From: Stramenopiles sp. TOSAG23-3
Lineage: Eukaryota; Sar
Direction of reading: 5' to 3'
Assembly: GCA_900128585.1 (NCBI GenBank)
Contig: LT642547.1
Coordinates: 1 to 14,767 of the forward strand
Length of the DNA stretch: 14,767 nt
A program made the position numbers and the translations under genes. Of the stretch, positions 7,543-14,767 are shown piece after piece. The notes beneath the pieces were generated by a model. That model was not told the origin of the DNA. It saw only the letters and a list, made by a program, of their open reading frames with translations, and searched no databases. Within the stretch, counting starts at the first letter, position 1. Each line of letters starts with the position of its first letter.

Positions 7543-10431
7543 TCACTCTTCCCCACCGAATAATTCAGAAGTGAATGCGTTGACCATTCCTGGCGACACA
7601 ATCGGGCTGAAAAAATCGGAGCGACAAATTTTGTACACGTCTCGGTACACTTCTGAACTGGCAACAATTTCGAATAAAGTTGGTTTCTCTTTTGCAATCC
7701 TTATGGCACAGTCCAACCGCATTCTAAAGCGCATTCCGAAGGGGTGCAAAAGGCCCAAGCTTGGCAAAATAAGAGGGAGGACTTCGTACAGTGTCTCTTT
7801 TTCTTTGTCTAACCTTTTAAGAGAGCTGACTATTTCACTCGGCGGGACATTAGTTTGCATGTCCCAAAAATGCCACGGCTCGTTGTCGAAGCGATCAAGT
7901 CGAAGCGATGCCAACTCGTTCGGGTCATACGGCTGGTTGTACAACGCCGGTTCTCGCAGTTTGCCTGACCCGCTGCGCAAGAGGCAACCACCTTTCGGAC
8001 CGATGCTGCCGACACAGGCCAGGAGCATGTCGCATACGCTGCCGTACCCCTCCACTTTTCCACGCCCTGCAACGCACGTTCCACCCAAGGATTTTTTCAA
8101 TTCACGGCGAATGATTGCAGTAAACTTTGCGTTGTTGTCGACCCCAAGGTTGTAATCGGATGCAACAGCTTCATCAACGGCACCGGGCAACAGTCCGTTG
8201 ATTTTCTCCCCAAATTTCATTTTCAAGAATTTCCGTATTTTCGCCCTGGGTCTGTACTCCCATGGCTCATCGGCTACTAGAGCAACAGTGGGAACTTCCC
8301 ACGCTTTGGCAAATCCTTCCAAGCGCGTTTGGCAGTACTGCAGAATTTTTGCGCTATCCCAGCTCGCGTGTTCAGCCGACAACCAAACAACTACTGCAAT
8401 CGATTCCGTCCGTTCGCTTCCGAACACGGCGGCTGTCTCGATAACAGTTTGATCGCTTTCAATGGCCCGCTCAATCTGCCCCGTGCGAACCCACTTGCTC
8501 CCCAACAAGGTGAAAGGGCAGGTCGTTTTGTCAATCATTGATATCTTCGAACCTTCCACGTCATGGGGCACCCCGTTGACAATTTCCACAATGTCTCGGG
8601 TGTGAAGATAAATTCTTCCGTGCTTTTTAAAGTAACGTTTTTTATTGAAATGTTTTTCGGGGTGCAAACTAGTGGCTCGGGTCGACAACAACAACTCCCC
8701 CTTGCCGTCCTCCTTCTTGTAAGGGCCGAAACTCTCCAAGTACCAATCTACAACGTTTTCCTGGTGAAACGAGTAGATATTTTTGGCCCCCACTCCGATT
8801 TCCCAGCTTTCGTAGCTGCCCCAGCCTTCTTCGACTTCAGAGCAATGGCCAGTTTCGACCAAAAATTTCTCAACCAGTGGGTTGGGTGCTCCACCCCCGG
8901 TAAAGCACCATCTTAACCTGCTGCTCTGAAAAATCAAAACGTCTTTCCGTTTCAAGACCTTGGCTTTTAAATTATATTCTTCAAAAATTTGGCGTAGTTG
9001 AACAGGGCTACCGACAAGAAGGTTGGTTTGGGCGGTATAGGACAGCATTTCACCCCGTGCAAAATTATGCACCGGGTTTATGTAGACGACTCCAAGCAAA
9101 ATATTTGAGAACAGTTCCGTTGTATCGCCAGACGAGAGAGGGAACAGCCTTAAACTCATCATGGTCTCCCGAGGTGCTCCCGGATACGTTCGCAGCGATT
9201 TTACTTTAGATACAATTTCCTTTGTATTTATTTGCGAATATCGATAATTTACAAACTCGGCTTTTCCTTGCGGATTGGTCCTTGCCACAAAGTATTGTCC
9301 CATGGTTTTGTGGGGTTTAAAGGGCTTCAACGGTTGACGGTTGCACTTGTATTTACTTCCACTGTTTCTGACTACTTCTGTCAAGTACCCGGTCCTTATC
9401 CGTCCCTGGTTTGTTCTTTGCCCGTCTTTGCCTTCTTCTATACCACATATTATTGGCGGTTGGTTCGGGCCATCTGCAAGCGACAAAAGAACAACATTGC
9501 TCACATGCTTGGGTAAGGACACAAGTGTGCTGCATGCCTCTTCGATATAGCTCTGGGGAACCAATAATACCAGGTGCTTCAACTGTTGCAACTCGGAAGA
9601 AACGTACGGGATCGTCTGTTCTATGCCAAGGTAATTTATCATCAGAAACATGTTAAAGTTTCCCATAAAGCCTGCAAGAAACAAATTGAAATACTTGTTG
9701 CCTTTCAGCGTGCCAAATACAACAACAAGGTGGGCTTCGCTTTGGTCTCTTGGTATGCCATATCTGGACTCCAGCGCATGGATAATTCCGCATACTTGAA
9801 AATTGGTTTCTTTACCGGTTTGGGCGCTAAAGTACGCTCGATCACTGCCACCACTTGAGAAGCTGGTTTCGTCCACTGTGACGATGATGGGACGATCCGG
9901 ATAAGTGGATAGAAGAGCGTGGCTTAGGGCATGGCCAGGCGACTGCTGGAACTTTGCTACTACTCTTGCAAGCTGTAACCGGCGTTTCTTTACCTTTGAC
10001 TTCGACCTAATCATAACGTCTAGCAAATTAACAATTTCAAGGCGGTGTGGCTCTGAAATGTAAATTTGAGCACACACCTCTCCCTTTCTTTCTCGCTTCA
10101 ACAAGACTGGGCAGTCAAAAGGGCTGCCAAGGAGTATACCATTCTGTCGTTTTGATGCTACATAGACTGGCGCACCATCTGTGAAATGTTTGAACTTTCC
10201 TGGCTTTGTGCTACCGACAAGCAGTTTGGCCTTGTGGAAGACGAAGTGCTCGTCCTCGGCCAACGACGCTTCGATCTCTATTTTTGTTTTGTGGCGCCGA
10301 AGCGTTTCCCTTGCAGAAAAAAAAGCAAAAAACGAATAGCACACTACGACGCAAAGTGCTAGCCTAATTGAACAATATTTTTTTGCCATGGTAGGGCAAA
10401 ACCATTTCGCATCATCGATCGTTCGCTTCAT
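7543..10431 (-). CDS. Membrane-anchored ANL-superfamily (acyl-CoA-synthetase-like) protein, probably a pseudoenzyme
   Basis: A 962-aa protein from the ATG at 10429-10431. A start at 10387-10389 (ACCATGG, strong context) would put the membrane segment (IRLALCVVVCYSFFAFFS, residues 22-39) nearer the N-terminus. The middle and C-terminal parts follow long-chain acyl-CoA synthetases motif by motif: LRW.FTGGGAPNP (TGGGAP 511-516) for the SGGAPL segment; EEGWGSYES (WGSYE 537-541) for EGYGLTE; HTRD (610-613) for the HTGD loop, whose Asp normally binds ribose; ISMIDK (ID 633-634) then FTLLGSKWVRTGQIE for the hinge and FKLxxGExVxPxxIE; PRAKIRK (728-734) for the catalytic-lysine loop. The ATP-phosphate loop, normally YTSGTTGxPKG, reads YFVARTNPQGK (380-390), with its Ser/Thr/Gly nearly all lost. 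Catalysis is therefore doubtful. At 962 aa it is longer than usual (~650-700), with extra sequence at both ends. The family call is fairly sure; substrate and role are unknown. Confidence 0.65.
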   Translation of the reverse strand: MKRTIDDAKWFCPTMAKKYCSIRLALCVVVCYSFFAFFSARETLRRHKTKIEIEASLAEDEHFVFHKAKLLVGSTKPGKFKHFTDGAPVYVASKRQNGILLGSPFDCPVLLKRERKGEVCAQIYISEPHRLEIVNLLDVMIRSKSKVKKRRLQLARVVAKFQQSPGHALSHALLSTYPDRPIIVTVDETSFSSGGSDRAYFSAQTGKETNFQVCGIIHALESRYGIPRDQSEAHLVVVFGTLKGNKYFNLFLAGFMGNFNMFLMINYLGIEQTIPYVSSELQQLKHLVLLVPQSYIEEACSTLVSLPKHVSNVVLLSLADGPNQPPIICGIEEGKDGQRTNQGRIRTGYLTEVVRNSGSKYKCNRQPLKPFKPHKTMGQYFVARTNPQGKAEFVNYRYSQINTKEIVSKVKSLRTYPGAPRETMMSLRLFPLSSGDTTELFSNILLGVVYINPVHNFARGEMLSYTAQTNLLVGSPVQLRQIFEEYNLKAKVLKRKDVLIFQSSRLRWCFTGGGAPNPLVEKFLVETGHCSEVEEGWGSYESWEIGVGAKNIYSFHQENVVDWYLESFGPYKKEDGKGELLLSTRATSLHPEKHFNKKRYFKKHGRIYLHTRDIVEIVNGVPHDVEGSKISMIDKTTCPFTLLGSKWVRTGQIERAIESDQTVIETAAVFGSERTESIAVVVWLSAEHASWDSAKILQYCQTRLEGFAKAWEVPTVALVADEPWEYRPRAKIRKFLKMKFGEKINGLLPGAVDEAVASDYNLGVDNNAKFTAIIRRELKKSLGGTCVAGRGKVEGYGSVCDMLLACVGSIGPKGGCLLRSGSGKLREPALYNQPYDPNELASLRLDRFDNEPWHFWDMQTNVPPSEIVSSLKRLDKEKETLYEVLPLILPSLGLLHPFGMRFRMRLDCAIRIAKEKPTLFEIVASSEVYRDVYKICRSDFFSPIVSPGMVNAFTSELFGGEE

Positions 10432-10481
10432 CGTGCCGACCGGACGGGGAAGAGACAGTCGGACACCCAAACGGCTAAGCG

Positions 10482-10537
10482 CGTCACGTCACGCCCAGCA
10501 GCAACACGAAAAATGAAAAGAAATATGGTATATATAT
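10482..10537 (-). promoter_or_regulatory. Candidate promoter of gene 4: tandem TGACG and TATA-like box
   Basis: Reading on the minus strand, a TATATATA-type element (about 10528-10537) is followed by two tandem TGACG half-sites (CGTCACGTCA on the plus strand, 10482-10491), ~50-100 bp before the gene 4 start. TGACG is the bZIP/CRE half-site. The TATA-like sequence is nearly palindromic and could also read toward gene 5, but that gene starts ~830 bp away. Confidence 0.35.
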
Positions 10538-10697
10538 TGTACCAATCGTCTAAATCGGCGGAACAACCTATCGCGTGAATACTTACATACACCCTTTTTT
10601 CTAATAAATGCTTGAATACGTTAGACTAGTAGTAGGAGGAGGTATATTATAATTTAAATACAAAGTGTACTTCAACATTTTCTTTATAAAATATTGT

Positions 10698-10715
10698 ACC
10701 ACCACCACCACCACC
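10698..10715 (+). repeat. (ACC)6 microsatellite
   Basis: Six tandem ACC units followed by nine A. A simple repeat without coding context. Confidence 0.8.
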
Positions 10716-11035
10716 AAAAAAAAAGTGTAATAAATAATTCTTAATCTGAATGGATAAATGCACAGAAGAAGAAGGCAGGTTCTTTTTTTTTTTGTTGCTG
10801 AACCTCTTTCTTTTACTTAAACTATTTATTAGACTACTATTTTACTATTATAAATATTATACTATTTAATACCTTGGTATTACTATATAAAAATTAAAAA
10901 AATGTGCTGAATTTTTTTTTATCCGGTTATATTTTTTTATGCCTTCTTCAATAGTCGTCTATATTTTATGCCTATAGTATTTCTATGTTATTAAAGCTCC
11001 CTTTAATATTCCAAAAATAAATAAATAAACAACAA

Positions 11036-11160
11036 CAAAGAAAAAACAGGAAACAGGGAACAGCAAACAGCAAAGAAAAGAAAAAGAAGAAGAACGCCGA
11101 CGAGGGAGAGAGGAGAAGAAGAAGAAAAAAAAGAACAACAAAGAAGAAGAAGACGGCCGA
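11036..11160 (+). repeat. Polypurine GAA/AAG tract upstream of gene 5
   Basis: The tract is almost entirely A and G on the plus strand, with (GAA) runs at about 11085-11096, 11113-11130 and 11140-11152 and short CAG/AAC interruptions. It lies 210-335 bp before the gene 5 ATG and would be T/C-rich on the other strand. It may be a promoter or 5' UTR feature, or plain simple sequence. Confidence 0.6.
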
Positions 11161-11370
11161 CAAACAAACGATCTCGCCTCCAAACTAAATGTATTAGGAG
11201 TCGAAGGATCATGTAAGGAAAGAGAAAAGCATACGAAGGAAATAAACCATTTAGGTATAGAATATTTCATCGTTGAGGATTCTTTTAGTGTACACTTAGC
11301 ATTGGTAAATAAGATAGTAGTAGAACGAACGGGACTTGGCAGGTTTTTTATTGATTTTTCCCTGGCTGCC

Positions 11371-13555
11371 ATGGAGACGTACCCAAAAATATTGCTGGCG
11401 AAGCGAGCGTCCGGGCCAAAGAAACCTCCGCCCCTGATCGGTATACTTGCAAGTTCTGCCATCCAACCACTTCTGCGTCCATCGCATATTAAAAAAACTG
11501 TCATACTGCCGGTAGTCAGTAAAGTAAAACACAAGAAAAAGGCAAAGTCCACTTACGTTGTGTGCGCTTCGAGACCAAAGGTCACTCCCAACCGTTTGTC
11601 AACTAACAGTGTATGTGTACCACCGCCTAGGTCAAATACAGCGACGAGGGAGAATAAAGAAGAATGCAAAACGATAACGCCACGAAAGGCCACCACTGTC
11701 GTCCCCCCCGAGGTTTTCCCCCAAAGCAATGAAGATAGACCTAAAAGTAGAGATAAAAATAGAAGTTATAGAGTAGGCCCAGCGCCTTGTGCCCCACCAA
11801 TCCCAGGCCCTGACAGCAAGAGCGCTGCGGCCGTTGTGCCGGCTCCGCCTGTGGTAGAGGAGGAGGAGGCTTTCCCAGCCTTGTTGAAGACGAACGTGTT
11901 CGTCGCGGGCGGGGGGCCGGCAGGCATGGGCATCCTTGTGCGGCTAGAGAGAGAAGGAATATTAGAAAAGATATGCGCGGAAAAGAATGGGTTTGCGGAC
12001 GAAGTTCCTTTGATCTTGGTTGAACGGTCTAACATCGACGGCCTGGGCCGAGGCAAACTTGGTCGGTATCTGTGCCCCAGCAACACTTCCGCTGCGTGCT
12101 TTGTTAAGAACGTCAGCCGAGACGGCATCGACGGGGCAACCCCCGGGAAAATATTGGCGGAATCGGAAACGACAGGGGTGGCGGCAGCACTTTTGAGGTG
12201 CGGCCCAGACGCAGCAGATCTGACTCAGGTAGGCCAGTACTTGAGCACAACCTCTCAGAACTTGGTTGGCGCGCGATTCGGGCGCCTTGAAAATCGCACG
12301 GAGAAGCGTGCCCTGCTGTTTGTCAGCACGTCCATCGACGGTGTCGAACTATTAAAAGATGGGACGTTCAAAATATCCTGTACAGTTACAAAATCGTGCG
12401 CGCGATCGTCTCGAAAAATGACGGTGATCGCAAAAAAGCTCTTGTGCGCCCTCGGGGGAACGCCCTACTTTCCATGCAATATTCAGAAATCTATCGATGA
12501 ACACGTGCAACTAATTAACAAGCGGAGGAAGCCCGTCCGGGGAATGCCGTCTTGCCCGAAACAGAAGCAAAAGCCCCCGCTAGTATTGTCCGGGGATGAA
12601 GTATTGTGCAAGGAGGGGGTCAAGGCCGTGTTCGGCCGCCTTGGCGGCAAAAGCGAGTCAAGCAACAAGGACGCGCTGGGCGGTCCGCGCGTTGTCATCG
12701 TCGGCGGGAGCCACACCGCGTTGGCGACCGCGTACGTGCTGCTGAAGGCATCGGGGGGGGGACGAGCGGATGGTAAATATCATAGAAAGCGATCCCGTCG
12801 ACTCGAAAGCGGGCGCTCAAGATGCTGGCGACAACAAGAAGACTAACAAATTGTACTCTTTCAAAGGGGGGGACATTGTAATTGTCCACCGGAGTTCGTT
12901 GTCACTGTTTTTCCACTCTGTTGATAATGCCAAGCGCGCCGGGTTCACGGTGTCCCCGGGGCAGATCAGCAAAAAGAACAGGGTCAATCCGCACGGGGGC
13001 CTTCGCGGCCCGGCGCGAAATTTAGCCATAAAAATAAAAAATGGGAGGGAAGGGAGGGCCAAATTTTTGCTTTGCAAGCAAGAGGAAGGCCTTTTAAAAC
13101 ATTTGGAAAAATTGAATCCGGTGGTAATCGTCTATGCAACTGGGTACAGTGCAAACTTGAACAACGTCCCGTTTTTGCTCGGTGGCGGAAGCAGTGCAAT
13201 TGAGTTGAAGACCAACCGAGTTAAATCTGTGCAAATATCAGACAACGGAGAATTGTTGCGAAGGGTGAACGCGGACTCCTACGAGCCAATACAAAATTGT
13301 TTCTCGGTGGGCTTAGGAACGGCTTACCCGACGGATCACCCTGCCGTTGAAGGGGAGAAAGGTAACGATAGGAAAAGTGCAGACGGGGTCAATCTTTACC
13401 AAAATGGTTTCGCCAAGTTTTTGATTCCAAAGCTGTGGCCGGAGTACTCGCGGTTCCGTCCAACGCCTCCTGAAGTGCCCGAAAACCCCAAGGACGAAAG
13501 CGTGGCCGTCAAAAGTTCCGATGCACCAGAAATAGGACAGAGTGTCCCGGCTTGA
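11371..13555 (+). CDS. FAD/NAD(P)-binding flavoprotein monooxygenase-like protein, frame broken at a G9 run
   Basis: Two overlapping frames make one protein of about 727 aa if one G of the run at 12753-12761 is not counted. Frame 1 alone runs 11371-12846; frame 2 is open through the run and ends at 13555. Residues 1-~170 are basic, Pro-rich low complexity, possibly a targeting or disordered region. AGGGPAGMG (179-187) is the FAD-binding glycine motif, with E at the end of the next strand (LILVERS), then GRGKLGRYLCPSNTSAA. VVIVGGSHTALA (GG at 445-446) is the second, NAD(P)-type Rossmann motif. In frame 2, IVIVHRSS, GGLRGPAR and VIVYATGYSAN follow; ATGY (13136-13147) is the hallmark of flavin-containing and N-hydroxylating monooxygenases. 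VGLGTAYP and GVNLYQNGFAK close the domain. The homologous-looking parts lie on both sides of the break, so it was one gene. ATG 11371 has a strong context (GCCATGG). Substrate unknown. Confidence 0.75.
12753..12761 (+). other. G9 homopolymer at the frame junction of gene 5
   Basis: Nine Gs sit exactly where frame 1 (AYVLLKASGGG) gives way to frame 2 (DERMVNIIESD). The frame-1 continuation becomes Arg/Lys-rich (KYHRKRSRRL) and stops at 12846, whereas frame 2 keeps family-like sequence. A one-base excess in the assembly or a true mutation explains this; programmed frameshifting is a less likely option. Confidence 0.7.
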
Positions 13556-13683
13556 AAGCTTTCGCAGGGGTATTTTTTTTTTGAAACTGCCTGCATCGTT
13601 TATCATACATTTGACTTACATTTGAACTTACTGGAAGGAGGATAAATTAATAAGATAAACAGGCGATAATAAGTAGATTATTT

Positions 13684-13689
13684 AATAAA
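13684..13689 (+). promoter_or_regulatory. Candidate polyadenylation signal AATAAA for gene 5
   Basis: AATAAA is 128 nt after the TGA at 13553-13555. The similar GATAAATTAATAAG lies nearer, at about 13640. Assignment is by position only. Confidence 0.4.
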
Positions 13690-14036
13690 ATATATTATAC
13701 CACATTACATTTTATATATACACAGCAAAGAAAACGAAGAAAGGCTTCGATTTGCAATTGACGACTATCTTTGGCGCGGAATTGAAAAATGGGAAAGGAT
13801 TTTGTGTTAACTATTTAAAACGAATAGATCTTTACGAAAAAAACATAATTTTTGCAATTTTAAGCAGTCAAAAGTGGTTTGAGATATATAAAATCATGCC
13901 GGTCCTGTTCGTTTTGCCAATGCCAACAAATGAACAAGTAGTTGTTTGGGTGGCGTTTGGTACAAATCGTCAATTTCACATAAAATTGTCCCTTGGAACT
14001 GTAATTCCAAGTCAATTGAAGGCAAACAATTTATAA
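13689..14036 (+). pseudogene. Possible gene relic or unrecognised exon
   Basis: The frame is open for 115 codons, but the first ATG comes only at about residue 70, leaving ~46 aa. The peptide (FGAELKNGKGFCVNYLKRID..., later MPVLFVLPMPTNEQ and FHIKLSLGTVIPSQ) is not low complexity but matches nothing I know. The minus strand also has an ATG-started 69-codon ORF at 13894-14103. It could be a decayed gene, an exon of a spliced gene or chance. Confidence 0.2.
13992..14011. repeat. Short perfect hairpin
   Basis: CTTGGAA-CTGTAA-TTCCAAG forms a 7-bp stem with a 6-nt loop. It lies inside the putative relic and near its end. No function is assigned. Confidence 0.4.
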
Positions 14037-14285
14037 ACGTTCGTAGACGGTCGCACATGGAAAGCGGAACAGTTGCATGATCTAAACTTATGCAGTTAGG
14101 CATCTCCCTTGCTTTAATTTGTCGTGATCGTTCAAAGTGCTTCCATACTTTAAAATTCGAGTCGGATTTTTTTTCGCGCCAAGGACACTGAACACTTTAT
14201 CAAACAGGTGTCTACGATGGCATTTTACTTAAAAAAAAAGTACGACGGTCGTCTTTTCTATTTTTTTAAGAAAGTGGTGTTTTGT

Positions 14286-14422
14286 TATTTTTTGTTGTAA
14301 GTTCTTGTCGAGTTAATAAATTTCTTTCATATTTATAGCGAAGAGAAATGTAATATTTAAAAAGATATGCTGTGTCTATGTAAAATACTCAATGTAAAAA
14401 CAAAAAGAAAGAAACAAAGAAA
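14286..14422 (+). repeat. Imperfect tandem repeat unit A
   Basis: It shares an ordered series of blocks with unit B: TTTTTTGTTGTAAGT, a TTTC-TTCATAT block, AAGAGAAATG, TTTAAAA-GAT-GCTGTGT, a GTAAA block and a terminal CAAA-rich run. Indels and substitutions separate the copies, so the duplication is old. Confidence 0.65.
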
Positions 14423-14502
14423 TTGCAAAAGAACAATTGTTGTTGTTTCCTTTTTTAGTTTTTTTAGTGCTGTGTATATGTACTTTTCTTTTACCGAAGT
14501 TC

Positions 14503-14637
14503 ATTTTTTGTTGTAAGTCTGTGTTGAGAAAAATTTCCTTCATATTTTGCATCAAAGAGAAATGCTAAATTAATTTAAAAGATGCTGTGTTAAGGTAAAC
14601 AACTAATTGTAAATACAAAACAAACAAACAAACAAAA
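14503..14637 (+). repeat. Imperfect tandem repeat unit B
   Basis: Second copy of unit A, offset by ~217 bp: TTTTTTGTTGTAAGT, TTTCCTTCATATT, AAGAGAAATG, TTTAAAAGATGCTGTGT, then CAAACAAACAAACAAA. The sequence between the copies is T-rich and contains another GTGCTGTGTATATG, hinting at a further partial copy. Confidence 0.65.
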
Positions 14638-14767
14638 AAGCATTGCTGTTGGTTGGAACAGAAAACAGATAAAAACCATTGCATTTAGTTATTGTTGATT
14701 GCACGATTAGTGCACAGGGGGGGGGTGTGTGTGTCGATAAAATTTCATTTTTTTACCAACTTGTTTA

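Larger units (their letters stand above)
10432..11370. other. Divergent spacer between genes 4 and 5
   Basis: This 939-bp spacer contains both promoters. After the gene 4 promoter region come (ACC)6 (10698-10715) running into A9, A/T-rich sequence (10800-10990), then a long purine tract of GAA/AAG type (about 11036-11160). Minus-strand ORFs across that tract translate to Phe/Leu/Ser-rich low complexity and are not genes. The gene 5 frame is open from at least 11101 into the gene but lacks an ATG before 11371. Confidence 0.6.
13556..14767. other. Downstream region without an intact gene
   Basis: The 3' UTR of gene 5 is followed at 13740-14200 by sequence of higher complexity than the other spacers, with ORF fragments on both strands but no convincing start. 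An imperfect tandem duplication (14286-14637) comes next, then a G9 run joined to (TG)n at 14717-14733. I recognise no tRNA, rRNA or transposase. Confidence 0.55.

Noticed and set aside
10432-10470. TTG-started N-terminal extension of gene 4
   Set aside because: TTG starts are not expected in a eukaryotic nuclear gene and the extra 13 residues add nothing to the membrane segment.
11302-11370. TTG-started extension of gene 5
   Set aside because: No ATG occurs in this stretch; the ATG at 11371 lies in GCCATGG, a strong start context.
10972-11552. Minus-strand Phe/Leu/Ser-rich ORFs suggesting a membrane protein
   Set aside because: They are translations of the complement of a polypurine tract and overlap the start of gene 5; the hydrophobicity is a composition artefact.
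12773-12785. A 13-nt GT...AG mini-intron that would also fix the frame of gene 5
   Set aside because: Its removal does give the right shift, but such short introns are almost unknown, and frame 2 before this point (DERMVNII) reads sensibly, so the G9 run is the simpler cause.
1-14767. Giant-virus origin of the window
   Set aside because: Wide spacers of 300-950 bp, eukaryotic-type 3' signals and no viral hallmark gene argue against it.
13556-14767. tRNA, snRNA or other known RNA gene
   Set aside because: I found no tRNA-like box pair or known snRNA core on reading either strand; a covariance search would be decisive.

Overview
The window looks like nuclear DNA of a unicellular eukaryote, most likely an intron-poor protist or microalga. 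Five long genes of moderate GC are separated by 300-950 bp spacers that are very AT-rich and full of homopolymers, trinucleotide repeats and AATAAA-type 3'-end signals. There are no Shine-Dalgarno/operon arrangements. Four of the five genes carry a signal peptide or membrane segments. All stops fit the standard code and no intron is needed to read any gene. The lineage cannot be fixed from the sequence. A stramenopile- or haptophyte-like alga is a guess based on the Cys-rich 'GYYCP' and 'VxVPxxxxPGQ' motifs of gene 2.

Layout: (1) 1-497, AT-rich leader with two inverted repeats; (2) 498-2411 (+), secreted right-handed beta-helix protein with a chitobiase-C-like domain and a 'GWAVD' domain; (3) 3006-4208 (+), secreted protein with a DxYGDGWNG module, a small Cys-rich region and an Asp-rich tail; (4) 4741-7206 (+), multi-pass HTTM / vitamin-K-dependent gamma-carboxylase-like protein with a very acidic C-terminus; (5) 7543-10431 (-), N-terminally membrane-anchored protein with the fold signature of acyl-CoA synthetases (ANL superfamily) but a ruined ATP-binding loop; (6) 11371-13555 (+), two-Rossmann FAD/NAD(P) flavoprotein monooxygenase-like gene read in two frames that meet in a run of nine Gs; (7) 13556-14767, no intact gene, one ORF relic, a hairpin and an imperfect tandem duplication.

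Genes 1-3 point the same way, with no sign of polycistronic expression. Genes 3 and 4 converge on a 336-bp spacer holding a repeated 22-mer and a hairpin. Genes 4 and 5 diverge from a 939-bp spacer. Genes 1-4 all look directed to the secretory route or membranes, so the block may serve the cell surface or endomembrane system; that is inference from targeting signals, not from a known pathway. The best leads are the apparent pseudo-synthetase, the bacterial-looking module combination in gene 1, the HTTM protein with acidic tails next to another Asp-rich secreted protein, and the G9 frame junction.
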